From the NCBI GenBank assembly GCA_023432075.1, contig JAEYVD010000206.1:1-5448 (forward strand): 5,448 bases of DNA, read 5' to 3'. Shown here one piece after another: positions 1-5,448 of this stretch. Positions within the stretch are counted from its first letter, which is position 1; each line of letters starts with the position of its first letter. The translations under genes and the position numbers were made by a program. This DNA is from Pseudomonadota bacterium (GTDB lineage: Bacteria; Pseudomonadota; Gammaproteobacteria; Burkholderiales; Burkholderiaceae_B). Under the pieces are notes generated by a model, which worked only from the letters and a program-made list of their open reading frames with translations, made no database searches and was not told the origin of the DNA.

Positions 1-2
1 AC

Positions 3-125
3 TGCGACAAGCTGGTGCTGGACACCGGGCTGGGCAACGCGCTGGCGCAACGCTTCTACTTCCGGCAGGGCCTGTTGACCAGCGCCATCCGGTTCAGCAA
101 ATCCTTGAAAGGAAACACCCAATGA
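3..125 (+). CDS. GNAT-family N-acetyltransferase, C-terminal fragment
   Basis: The frame is open from the left edge to a TGA at 123-125 and gives 40 residues, so the 5' end is missing. The visible part contains LDTG followed by N-x-x-AQRFYFRQG and then a short strand and helix (AIRFSKSL). This is the usual end of GNAT acetyltransferases, where N, AxxFY and G belong to the acetyl-CoA-binding motif B region. GNAT enzymes move an acetyl group from acetyl-CoA to an amine; the substrate cannot be told from this piece. The stop codon overlaps the next gene's ATG in an ATGA arrangement (122-125), which implies one transcript and coupled translation. The family call rests on a short tail and could be a related acyltransferase subgroup. 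Confidence 0.72.
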   Translation, partial: CDKLVLDTGLGNALAQRFYFRQGLLTSAIRFSKSLKGNTQ

Positions 126-781
126 GCCTTCTTCGTATCCGCTGCAGCCCCCGGGGGCTTGATTCCGAAAGCTATCGCCTGTCCCAGCGCATCGTCGACC
201 GTCTGGTGCAGACGGGTCCAGCCGGCGGCTTGAATGTCGTGGAATTTGACGCCACCACCCTCTCCCACGCGGATAGCGACTATGCGGCGGCGCTGGCCGC
301 GCCAGCGGATCCTGCCGCCGACGTGCTCGGGCGCGGTTCGCTGCACGCGTCGGGCGCGCTGATCCGGATGCTGGAAGAAGCCAGCCACATCGTGCTGGCC
401 ACCCCCATGCACAACTTCACCGTTCCATCCGCGTTGAAGGCATGGCTGGACCTTGTCGTCCGGGTTCGCAACACGTTTCACATTACCCCGCAGGGCAAGG
501 TCGGATTGCTGGCGGACCGTCCCGTGTTTGTCGCGATTTCGTCGGGCGGGACGTTCAGCGGCGAAGAGGCCAGGCAACCGGACTTCCTGACGCCCTACCT
601 GCGGCACGTGCTCGCCACCATCGGGCTGAAACAGGTGACGTTTGTGTCGGTGGAGGGAACGGCCCGTGGGCCCGCATTTCTTGCGGCTGCCCGCAAGCAG
701 GCCGAACGCGCCGTCGATGACATTTCTTTCGCGGGTGTAGCGGGTGTAGCCGCTGGAGCGCCTTTCGCGGTGCCCGCGTGA
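122..781 (+). CDS. FMN-dependent NAD(P)H azoreductase/quinone reductase (AzoR/AcpD-like)
   Basis: This is a 219-residue protein, near the roughly 200 residues usual for AzoR, with a flavodoxin-like fold. Seen directly: an N-terminal strand followed by a Ser-rich phosphate-binding loop (residues 9-17, ending SES), the family motif TPMHNF (94-99; TPMYNF in many members) followed by P-x-x-LKAWLD, SSGG at 140-143 for the FMN ring, TPYL then IGL (157-169), and VEGTARGP (177-184). Known members use NAD(P)H to reduce azo dyes and quinones by a two-electron ping-pong reaction on FMN in the cytosol; the natural substrate here is unknown. The start is supported by AAAGGA at 108-113, 8 nt upstream, and by the ATGA overlap with the acetyltransferase gene. 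The C-terminal tail (about 203-219) extends past the usual family end and holds a repeated AGV triplet. A generic NAD(P)H dehydrogenase (quinone) name would be equally acceptable. Confidence 0.88.
   Translation: MSLLRIRCSPRGLDSESYRLSQRIVDRLVQTGPAGGLNVVEFDATTLSHADSDYAAALAAPADPAADVLGRGSLHASGALIRMLEEASHIVLATPMHNFTVPSALKAWLDLVVRVRNTFHITPQGKVGLLADRPVFVAISSGGTFSGEEARQPDFLTPYLRHVLATIGLKQVTFVSVEGTARGPAFLAAARKQAERAVDDISFAGVAGVAAGAPFAVPA
731..748 (+). repeat. 9-bp perfect tandem duplication inside the azoreductase gene
   Basis: GCGGGTGTA occurs twice back to back and in frame, encoding Ala-Gly-Val twice in the C-terminal tail. It lies beyond the conserved flavodoxin-like core, so copy-number change would add or remove three residues without a frameshift. 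It looks like a simple slippage product. Confidence 0.85.
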
Positions 782-823
782 ACACCCAGTCCTGCGCGGA
801 TGCGCTGAAACGCCTGATCTGGC

Positions 824-844
824 TTCGGCCGGATACCGGCCGGA
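824..844 (+). repeat. strong inverted repeat downstream of the azoreductase gene
   Basis: The arms 824-832 and 836-844 pair over 9 bp (one G-T wobble) around an ATA loop, with a core of GGCCGG/CCGGCC. It starts 43 nt after the azoreductase stop. No T-run follows, so it is not a canonical intrinsic terminator; it could stabilise the 3' end of the mRNA or assist Rho-dependent ending. The following 60 bp hold more short GC-rich dyads, including the palindrome CCGATCGG at 896-903 just before the promoter at 910. Confidence 0.45.
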
Positions 845-909
845 TGGCGCCTGTCGGGCCCGCTGGCGGCCGGTGGCGCAATCCCTTCGGGCGATCCGAT
901 CGGGCCGCA

Positions 910-939
910 TTGACACGCTTGATTTAGCCGCTCTACGCT
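910..939 (+). promoter_or_regulatory. predicted sigma70-type promoter for the exported cysteine-rich protein gene
   Basis: A perfect TTGACA (-35) at 910-915 is followed after 18 bp by TACGCT (934-939), which keeps the most conserved -10 positions (T1, A2, T6). The predicted transcript would start near 946 and give a leader of about 60 nt. The palindrome CCGATCGG (896-903) just upstream could be an operator, but nothing else supports that. Assignment is by motif only. Confidence 0.5.
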
Positions 940-1006
940 AGCCCGCACTTGTGGTCCAACTCGGGCGTAGTCCTGCCCCGGCGCACCAAGGTGCGGGAGG
1001 CGCTTC

Positions 1007-1519
1007 ATGATGCTATGCAGGCCTGGCGCAATCGCATGCGTAGTGCTGTGGTTGAGTGTCCTGGCGCCGACCGGCGCGCAGGCCGCGTGCAGCGACAAGA
1101 CCTTGCGCGGGATGTCGGACGCGGGACGCAGCGTGGCGACGATTGCCAAACGTTGCGGGATGAGCGCAGCAGCGGTGAAGGAACGCCTGGGCGCGAGCGA
1201 AACGAAATCGAACCGCGCGCCCGAGGCCGCCGCACCCGCCGCCGCTGGGGCGGCCGAAGCCGCATCCACCACCTCCCCGCCCACGCCAGCCGCGACATCC
1301 GGTATTAACACCGCAAAGGCCGCCAAGCCGGCGAAGGCGCCCGCCGAGCCGCCGAAGCATCCGCCGGGCACCGTGTTGGAACTGTGCGGATGCTACGGCA
1401 GCATGGAATACGGCTTCACGGAGCCGAACGCGCAATGTGTGAGCGGCAAGGCCGTGGCGACACGGTGGCCGGGCTACTGCCCGGTGAACCGGTCGCCATG
1501 GCGCCGCATCTGCAGTTGA
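1007..1519 (+). CDS. exported cysteine-rich protein of unknown function
   Basis: I do not recognise this 170-residue protein. Residues 1-26 form a Sec signal peptide (hydrophobic run AIACVVLWLSVLA, then AQA as a likely cleavage site after residue 26). The mature protein has three parts. The first is a small helical region (28-62) with two cysteines (28, 50), including a segment GRSVATIAKRCGMSAAAVKERL that resembles a helix-turn-helix. The second is an Ala/Pro/Lys-rich flexible linker (about 66-120). The third is a compact C-terminal module with five cysteines (127, 129, 144, 158, 169), Gly, Tyr and Trp, likely held by disulfides in the periplasm. C28 lacks a proper lipobox (QAAC), so lipidation is doubtful. 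GGGAGG at 995-1000 lies 6 nt before the ATG; a second ATG follows immediately at 1010 and is also possible. It appears to be a single-gene unit behind the promoter at 910-939. Confidence 0.8.
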   Translation: MMLCRPGAIACVVLWLSVLAPTGAQAACSDKTLRGMSDAGRSVATIAKRCGMSAAAVKERLGASETKSNRAPEAAAPAAAGAAEAASTTSPPTPAATSGINTAKAAKPAKAPAEPPKHPPGTVLELCGCYGSMEYGFTEPNAQCVSGKAVATRWPGYCPVNRSPWRRICS

Positions 1520-1546
1520 GGCGGCGGTCCTGCGGCGCCCTGCCCG

Positions 1547-3124
1547 TCAGTCGGCCCCGCTGACTTGGGGCTGGTGCGGACGCGCATGCACCTGGTCGAT
1601 CCGCAGGCCGTCCCGCCGCGTCACTTCGAAGCCCCAGTCGCGCAGCGTCACGGTGTCGCCCGTTTCAGGGATTCGGCCGCCCGCGCGCAGCAGGCATCCG
1701 GCCAGCGTCGCATCGGGATAGTCGTCGGCAAGCGCCGGCGCATCCAGGAGGCGCGCGGCTTCGTCGACGGACAACCGGCCGCCCAGCAGCCACGAACCAT
1801 CGGAAAGCTGCAGGGCGTCCGGGTGGTCTTCCTGGTGCTCAGGCAAGTCGCCCCCCACCGCTTCCAGCACGTCCAGCGGCGTGACCAGGCCTTCGCACAC
1901 GCCGTGTTCATCGACGACGATCAGCATGTGATCGCGCGAGGCTCGCAGTTCATCCAGCACCTTCAGCACCGGCGTGGTTTCCAGCACGTAGCGCGGTTCG
2001 CGCGCCAGTTCCACCAGGTCGATCGGGCCGGGGTTCTGCAGCAGCGGCAAGATCTCCTTGAAGTGAAGCACCCCCAGCACGTTGGCCGGATCCCCGGCGC
2101 ACAACGGCAGGCGCGAGTGCCCGGTGGCGAACTTGCGAATGATCACATCGGGCGTGTCGGACACATCCAGCCACGTCATGTCGCCGCGCGGGACCATGAT
2201 GGAGCGGATGTCGCGCGTGCCGATGGACAGCACGCGCTCGATCATCGAGCTCTCCTCGGGCGCGAAGGCGGGTTCGTCCCCGGCGCCATCAACCAGCGCG
2301 ACCACTTCGTCGGCTTGCGATACCGGCTGGCCGGCGCGGCCGCCGCGCAAGAGGCGCAGCACGGCCTGCGCCGTGCGTTGCCGGCGGCCCAGCGCGTGCG
2401 TGCCTCGCGCGCGGTTGCGGCGGGCCAGCTGGTTGCACAGCTCGATCAGGATCGAGAAGCCGATGGCCGCATACAGGTAACCCTTGGGGACGTGGAAGCC
2501 CAGGCCTTCGGCGACCAGGCTGAAACCGATCATCAGCAACAGACCCAGACACAGGATCACGACCGTCGGGTGGCGGCCGACAAAGGCCATCAACGGACGG
2601 CTGGCGATCATCATGACGGCCATGGCGACCACCACGGCAATCATCATGATGCTCAGTTCCTGCACCATGCCCACGGCGGTGATGACGGAGTCCAGCGAGA
2701 ACACGGCGTCCAGCACCACGATCTGCAGGATGACCTGCCAGAAGACGGCGTGCTGCGGCTTTTGCCCCTGGTCGTGGCTGGCGCTGCCTTCCACGCGTTC
2801 GTGCAGTTCCATCGTGCCCTTGAAGAGCAGGAACAGGCCGCCCAGGATCAATATCAGGTCGCGCCCGGAGATTTCGGCGCCCAGCACGGTGAAAAGCGGC
2901 GCGGTCAGCGTGACCACCCAGGCAATGCTGGCCAGCAGGCCCAAACGCATCACCAACGCAAGCGTCAGGCCAATGAGGCGTGCGCGGTTGCGCTGTTCGG
3001 GAGGCAACTTGTCCGCCAGGATGGCAATGAACACCAGGTTGTCGATGCCCAGCACAATTTCAAGAATGACGAGCGTCGCCAGGCCAAGCCAGGCGGTGGG
3101 GTCGGACATCCAGTCGAAAATCAT
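1547..3124 (-). CDS. TerC-family inner-membrane protein with CBS pair and CorC/HlyC domain (YoaE/YegH-like)
   Basis: This is a 525-residue protein, close to E. coli YoaE and YegH in length and domain order. Residues 1-235 form the TerC-like membrane domain, with several hydrophobic segments and the acidic motifs EIVLGIDN (22-29) and DAVFSLDS (139-146), which in TerC proteins are thought to bind metal. HPTVVILCL (185-193) and [13 protein letters not shown] (213-225) are typical of the YoaE/YegH branch. A charged linker (about 236-290) leads to a CBS pair (about 305-425, with SIMVPR and [12 protein letters not shown]), which may bind an adenine nucleotide in the cytosol. A CorC/HlyC transporter-associated domain (about 436-515) ends the protein. 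Related TerC proteins export Mn2+ or help supply metal to secreted enzymes; the substrate here is inferred. M1 fits homologue N-termini, but the site before it (GGAAA) is weak and sits in a small hairpin; M6 (3109) is an alternative. It is convergent with the upstream gene at 27 bp. Confidence 0.92.
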   Translation of the reverse strand: MIFDWMSDPTAWLGLATLVILEIVLGIDNLVFIAILADKLPPEQRNRARLIGLTLALVMRLGLLASIAWVVTLTAPLFTVLGAEISGRDLILILGGLFLLFKGTMELHERVEGSASHDQGQKPQHAVFWQVILQIVVLDAVFSLDSVITAVGMVQELSIMMIAVVVAMAVMMIASRPLMAFVGRHPTVVILCLGLLLMIGFSLVAEGLGFHVPKGYLYAAIGFSILIELCNQLARRNRARGTHALGRRQRTAQAVLRLLRGGRAGQPVSQADEVVALVDGAGDEPAFAPEESSMIERVLSIGTRDIRSIMVPRGDMTWLDVSDTPDVIIRKFATGHSRLPLCAGDPANVLGVLHFKEILPLLQNPGPIDLVELAREPRYVLETTPVLKVLDELRASRDHMLIVVDEHGVCEGLVTPLDVLEAVGGDLPEHQEDHPDALQLSDGSWLLGGRLSVDEAARLLDAPALADDYPDATLAGCLLRAGGRIPETGDTVTLRDWGFEVTRRDGLRIDQVHARPHQPQVSGAD

Positions 3125-3241
3125 CAGGTTTCCACGGAAAACGTAAGCGAGCGCGCACGCGTGGCGCGTCGGCGGGAAGGGATTGCATCAGGAGCGCGCA
3201 GGGAGGGCTGCAGAGGCGCACGGATGGGCGCGGCCCAGCGC

Positions 3242-3258
3242 GGCGGCGCGCGGCCGCC
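3242..3258 (-). repeat. GC-rich perfect inverted repeat in the TerC-gene upstream region
   Basis: GGCGGC (3242-3247) and GCCGCC (3253-3258) are exact reverse complements around a 5-nt GCGCG loop. All six pairs are G-C, so an RNA hairpin would be very stable. It lies 118 bp before the TerC-family start codon; a role in RNA folding or control is possible but unsupported beyond the symmetry. Confidence 0.5.
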
Positions 3259-3412
3259 AAGACGCGGCGTGGCCGCAGTGGCGCTCAGGGAGGCGGCGCG
3301 CAGTGGGACAGCCCTTGCCGCGGCAGTGTGGAGAGAAGATGTCGGGCGCCGGCAGACGTGCGGCGCCCTGCTAGGAGGAGGGTCTTCGTTCATAGATGGC
3401 GGATGGCTCCAG

Positions 3413-3426
3413 GCTGCCGGGGCAGC
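3413..3426 (-). repeat. inverted repeat GCTGCC/GGCAGC
   Basis: Arms 3413-3418 and 3421-3426 are exact reverse complements (five bp with a 4-nt loop in RNA). The element is about 94 bp past the stop of the small exported protein gene. No T-run follows on either strand, so terminator function is doubtful; it could equally be an operator or chance in GC-rich DNA. Confidence 0.4.
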
Positions 3427-3519
3427 ATTGAATCGGAATATCCGCCGGGCTCTCTTTCTTACAGGACCCTGAATCTTACCTGAAAAGAAGCATTGCGCGA
3501 CCTGGGGCCATTACTACCC

Positions 3520-3912
3520 TCATTGACCGCGCAGGTCAGCGGTGCCGCCAGAGCCCGACGACGCGCCCGAGCCCGGCATGCCGCCGTGCCCGGTCGAGCC
3601 GGTGTTGCTTCCCGGCGTCCCCTTGGCGCCGCGCGTGTCCGCGCCGGCGTCATCCTGCCGCGGACTCGATCCCGCCCGCGCGGGCTCGCGCTTGCCGTGA
3701 TCGCCCTTCTTGTCTTGCGCGCCTTTTTTCTGAACGGGCGGCTTGTGCGCCCCGGACTTCTGATCCGGTTTGGACTGTCCCGTGGCGCGGTTATCGGGGG
3801 TCGTCATTTGCGCCTGGGCGACCAACGTTTTTTCAATGCGCTGCGCCGACGCGCCGGTGGCAAGCAAGCCGCTCATGGCGGTAGCGCACAGATACAGAAT
3901 CGGGTGTTTCAT
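3520..3912 (-). CDS. small exported disordered Gly/Lys-rich protein, unknown function
   Basis: This is a 130-residue protein that I do not recognise. Residues 1-23 are a clear Sec signal peptide (MKHPILYL then a hydrophobic stretch, ASA before the predicted cut after residue 23). The 107-residue mature part has no Cys, Trp, Tyr or Phe. It begins with a short helix-prone stretch (RIEKTLVAQAQM), continues with a Lys/Pro/Gln/Asp-rich segment (about 45-100) and ends in a Gly/Ser-rich tail. About 20 of the 107 residues are glycine. This is the make-up of an intrinsically disordered, hydrophilin-like periplasmic protein. The open frame runs far upstream through the neighbouring dehydrogenase gene, but the real start is fixed by AAGGAG at 3923-3918, 5 nt before the ATG, and by the signal peptide. 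It is transcribed away from the dehydrogenase operon with 114 bp between start codons, so the two may share control. Confidence 0.78.
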   Translation of the reverse strand: MKHPILYLCATAMSGLLATGASAQRIEKTLVAQAQMTTPDNRATGQSKPDQKSGAHKPPVQKKGAQDKKGDHGKREPARAGSSPRQDDAGADTRGAKGTPGSNTGSTGHGGMPGSGASSGSGGTADLRGQ

Positions 3913-3917
3913 GGTTG

Positions 3918-3923
3918 CTCCTT
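3918..3923 (-). promoter_or_regulatory. ribosome binding site fixing the start at 3912
   Basis: Read on the minus strand this is AAGGAG, a near-perfect Shine-Dalgarno 5 nt before the ATG at 3912. It decides the start inside a much longer open frame whose upstream part is antisense to the dehydrogenase genes. Confidence 0.8.
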
Positions 3924-3934
3924 GGTCGACAGCG

Positions 3935-3962
3935 GTGACACACTGAGCCCCAGGCCTACAAG
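3935..3962 (+). promoter_or_regulatory. possible sigma70-type promoter of the dehydrogenase operon
   Basis: GTGACA (3935-3940, five of six to the -35 consensus) is followed after 16 bp by TACAAG (3957-3962, four of six to the -10 consensus). The transcript would start near 3969, about 58 nt before the ATG at 4027. It lies in the 114-bp divergent intergenic region, so a regulator bound here could affect both directions. I see no clear minus-strand promoter for the opposite gene. Confidence 0.33.
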
Positions 3963-4013
3963 CTGACGCGGGATCTCTGTTCATCCAGGGGCAAGTGGCG
4001 TGCCTGCCCCGCC

Positions 4014-4020
4014 AAGGGAG
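4014..4020 (+). promoter_or_regulatory. ribosome binding site fixing the start at 4027
   Basis: AAGGGAG ends 6 nt before the ATG at 4027. It excludes the in-frame upstream ATG at 4000, which would place nine extra residues before the Tat signal and would itself contain this site. Confidence 0.8.
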
Positions 4021-4026
4021 CGATAC

Positions 4027-4785
4027 ATGCGTGATCAACCTGTACCCGGCCGGCGGGGGCTGCTCAAGGCCCTGGCCGTTGGTGTCCCCGGCGCCGCCTG
4101 GGCGCCCCGCGCCATCAGCGCATCGGACCATCCCCCGTCTACTCCGCAACCGGACGCTGCCGCGTCTGGCGCCGCGCCCAACCGAACGCTCAAATTTTTC
4201 AACGCGCAGGAAGCCTTGACGATGGACGCCATCGCCGCGCGGCTGATTCCGGCTGACGACCTTGGTCCGGGCGCCAAGGAAGCCGGCGTGACGTTGTTTC
4301 TTGACGGCCAACTTGCCGGCGCCTGGGGCGCGGGCAGCCAGCTCTATCGCCAGGGCCCTTTCGAACCGGGCACGCCGGAACAGGGCTACCAGCTTTCGTT
4401 CACGCCGGCCGAGATGTTCCGGCGCGGACTGGCGGCGCTGGACGCGGCGGCGCGCAAAGCGGACGGCAAGCCGTTCGCGGAATTGGATGCGTCGCGCCAG
4501 GACGCCTGGCTGCACGACATGCAGGAGGGCAAACCCGACTTCTCGCCCCTGCCCTCTGGCGTGTTCTTCCAGGCGCTGCTCGAAGGCACGATCGAAGGAT
4601 TCTTTTCGGACCCGCTGTACGGCGGCAATGCGGACATGGTGGGCTGGAAGCTCGTGGGGTTTCCCGGCGCGTTTGCGTCGTTCTCCAATGACATCGAACG
4701 TCACGGCGTGATCTGGGCCGGCCAGCCGGTGTCCATTGCCAACGCCTCGAGCCACAAGATGACGCCCGGAGGCAAGCATGGCTAA
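4027..4785 (+). CDS. gluconate 2-dehydrogenase subunit 3 family protein (Tat-exported small subunit)
   Basis: This is a 252-residue protein. The N-terminus carries a twin-arginine signal: R9-R10-G-L-L-K, then a mild hydrophobic stretch (about 12-26) and a possible cleavage near A32 (AISA). A Pro/Ala-rich linker follows, then the Gluconate_2-dh3 domain from about residue 53. Its family motifs are clear: FFNAQE (57-62), LIPADDLGPGAKEAGV (73-88), EGFFSDPLYGGN (190-201) and WKLVGFPG (207-214). In known members this gamma subunit pairs with a GMC flavoprotein and a membrane-anchored cytochrome c, oxidising a sugar, sugar acid or polyol in the periplasm and passing electrons to ubiquinone. Its Tat signal serves both soluble subunits. 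The stop overlaps the next gene by 8 bp, as expected for the operon. The exact substrate (gluconate, 2-ketogluconate, sorbitol, fructose or another) cannot be read from the sequence. Confidence 0.92.
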   Translation: MRDQPVPGRRGLLKALAVGVPGAAWAPRAISASDHPPSTPQPDAAASGAAPNRTLKFFNAQEALTMDAIAARLIPADDLGPGAKEAGVTLFLDGQLAGAWGAGSQLYRQGPFEPGTPEQGYQLSFTPAEMFRRGLAALDAAARKADGKPFAELDASRQDAWLHDMQEGKPDFSPLPSGVFFQALLEGTIEGFFSDPLYGGNADMVGWKLVGFPGAFASFSNDIERHGVIWAGQPVSIANASSHKMTPGGKHG

Positions 4786-5448
4786 AACGCTCCCCGCGGT
4801 GGACGTGGCAATCATTGGAGGGGGATGGACCGGTTCCATCATCGGCAAGGAGCTTGCCGCCGCCAAGCAACGCGTCGTGGTGCTGGAACGCGGCGAGGCA
4901 CGGTGGCCGTCGCCTGACTTTCAGGGTCCCAATGTCCACGACGAACTCAAGTACACGCGCCGTCACGAACTGCACCAGGACGCCGCGACCGAAACCTACA
5001 CGTTCCGCAACAACACGGACCAGAAGGCGCTGCCGATGCGCCGGTGGCAATTTGCCTACCCCGGCACGCATCTGGGCGGCGCGGGCAATCACTGGTCAGG
5101 CGCCTACTACCGCTTCGATCCCACCGACTTCGTCATGCGCAGCCATTACAACGAGCGCTATGGCAAGGACATTTTCGACAAGGAACTGACCTGTCAGGAC
5201 TGGGGCATCACCTATGACGAGCTGGAGCCGTACTTCGACCGCTTCGATTACCTGATCGGCGCTTCCGGCCAGGCGGGCAACCTCAAGGGCGAGAAACAGG
5301 AAGGCGGCAACCCGTTCGAGCCGTGGCGCTCGCGCCCCTACCCCAACCCACCCATGAAGGTGCCTTACGCCCCGGCGCTCTTTGGCGAAGCCGCGCGCAA
5401 GCTGGGCTATCACCCTTACGTGCAGCCGTCCGCGCTCTGTACGCGGCC
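4778..5448 (+). CDS. GMC-family FAD oxidoreductase, dehydrogenase large subunit (partial, 3' end beyond window)
   Basis: The frame is open from ATG 4778 to the right edge, giving 223 complete codons of a protein whose family usually has 500-600. GGAGG at 4768-4772 is 5 nt before the start, and the gene overlaps the upstream subunit by 8 bp. The N-terminus (VDVAIIGGGWTGSIIGKEL) is an FAD-binding Rossmann motif with G14, G16 and G19, and E37 at the end of the second strand (VVVLERG) for the ribose. YPGTHLGGAGNHWSGAYYRF (94-113) is the GMC glycine-rich flavin loop typical of gluconate-dehydrogenase-like members. No signal peptide is present, matching co-export with the Tat-bearing small subunit. 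The protein would oxidise a sugar acid or polyol using FAD in the periplasm and pass electrons to a cytochrome c subunit expected just downstream. The catalytic His/Asn region lies outside the window, so activity cannot be judged. Confidence 0.92.
   Translation, partial: MAKTLPAVDVAIIGGGWTGSIIGKELAAAKQRVVVLERGEARWPSPDFQGPNVHDELKYTRRHELHQDAATETYTFRNNTDQKALPMRRWQFAYPGTHLGGAGNHWSGAYYRFDPTDFVMRSHYNERYGKDIFDKELTCQDWGITYDELEPYFDRFDYLIGASGQAGNLKGEKQEGGNPFEPWRSRPYPNPPMKVPYAPALFGEAARKLGYHPYVQPSALCTR

Larger units (their letters stand above)
3125..3519. other. 395-bp gene-free, structured region upstream of the TerC-family gene
   Basis: No convincing gene lies here. It separates the 3' end of the small exported protein gene from the start of the TerC-family gene, both on the minus strand, so part of it is probably the leader of the latter. 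It holds several perfect or near-perfect inverted repeats: 3413-3426 (GCTGCC/GGCAGC), 3242-3258 (GGCGGC/GCCGCC, 5-nt loop) and 3152-3168 around the palindrome CACGCGTG. No T-run follows any of them, so no intrinsic terminator is evident. A TAAGAT -10-like hexamer lies on the minus strand at 3478-3473 without a good -35. I looked for the yybP-ykoY manganese riboswitch pattern that precedes some TerC genes and did not see it. Confidence 0.5.

Noticed and set aside
56..916. 286-codon minus-strand open frame opposite the azoreductase
   Set aside because: It lies opposite a gene with clear family motifs; the product is Arg/Gly-rich without any recognisable fold.
1001..1100. Lipoprotein signal for the exported cysteine-rich protein
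   Set aside because: The residues before C28 are Q-A-A, which lacks the usual Leu/Val/Ile at -3; ordinary signal peptidase I cleavage after AQA fits better.
595..1371. 258-codon minus-strand open frame between the azoreductase and the exported cysteine-rich protein gene
   Set aside because: It overlaps both neighbours on the opposite strand, is compositionally biased (Ala/Arg/Pro), and has no domain or good ribosome site; a shadow of GC-rich coding DNA.
1565..3472. Long 635-codon open frame on the plus strand opposite the TerC-family gene
   Set aside because: It is the antisense shadow of a well-recognised gene. Its translation is rich in His, Gln, Arg and Ala with no domain, and it runs past the TerC gene start into non-coding sequence.
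3125..3519. yybP-ykoY manganese riboswitch upstream of the TerC-family gene
   Set aside because: I looked for the conserved GGGGAGUAG-type loop and its partner region on the minus strand and found no convincing match; only a loose GGGTAGTA occurs, directly after the neighbouring gene's stop.
3493..3966. Plus-strand open frame opposite the small exported protein
   Set aside because: It is Arg/Ala-rich, has no ribosome site, and is antisense to a frame that has both a signal peptide and a strong Shine-Dalgarno.
3913..4866. Upstream extension of the small exported protein's frame, to a 448-residue product
   Set aside because: The extension is antisense to two clear dehydrogenase genes and has no recognisable domain. 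The internal ATG at 3912 has a strong ribosome site and begins a proper signal peptide.

Overview
The window is GC-rich, with dense coding, strong G/C third-position bias and clear Shine-Dalgarno sites. The proteins resemble those of Betaproteobacteria of the Alcaligenaceae type (Achromobacter/Bordetella-like). This placement is an inference from composition and protein style; no rRNA or other marker gene is present. It looks like ordinary chromosome: I see no insertion sequence, tRNA, rRNA, CRISPR array, attachment site or origin.

Layout. (1) The left edge (3-125, +) holds the last 40 codons of a GNAT-type acetyltransferase. Its stop overlaps the start of an AzoR-type FMN-dependent NAD(P)H oxidoreductase (122-781, +), so the two form a coupled pair. 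(2) A 225-bp gap with a strong hairpin and a good sigma70-like promoter (910-939) leads to a small exported cysteine-rich protein of unknown function (1007-1519, +). (3) Convergent to it, after only 27 bp, lies a large inner-membrane protein of the TerC + CBS pair + CorC/HlyC-domain family, like E. coli YoaE/YegH (1547-3124, -). (4) A 395-bp gene-free stretch (3125-3519) rich in inverted repeats precedes it. (5) A small exported, disordered, Gly/Lys-rich protein (3520-3912, -) is divergent from (6) a membrane-bound sugar-acid/polyol dehydrogenase operon. That operon has a Tat-signal-bearing gluconate 2-dehydrogenase subunit 3 family protein (4027-4785, +) and the GMC-family flavoprotein subunit (4778 to beyond the right edge, +). 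A cytochrome c subunit would be expected next, outside the window.

How they fit together. The last two genes are expected to form one periplasmic enzyme complex: the small subunit carries the twin-arginine signal and the flavoprotein, which has none, would be exported with it. The AzoR-like protein is a cytosolic flavin reductase/quinone or azo reductase. The TerC-family protein probably handles a divalent metal, perhaps Mn2+, at the inner membrane. The two small exported proteins have no assignable function and are the least explained genes here. I found no convincing new multi-gene system. The better leads are the two orphan exported proteins and the structured region upstream of the TerC-family gene.
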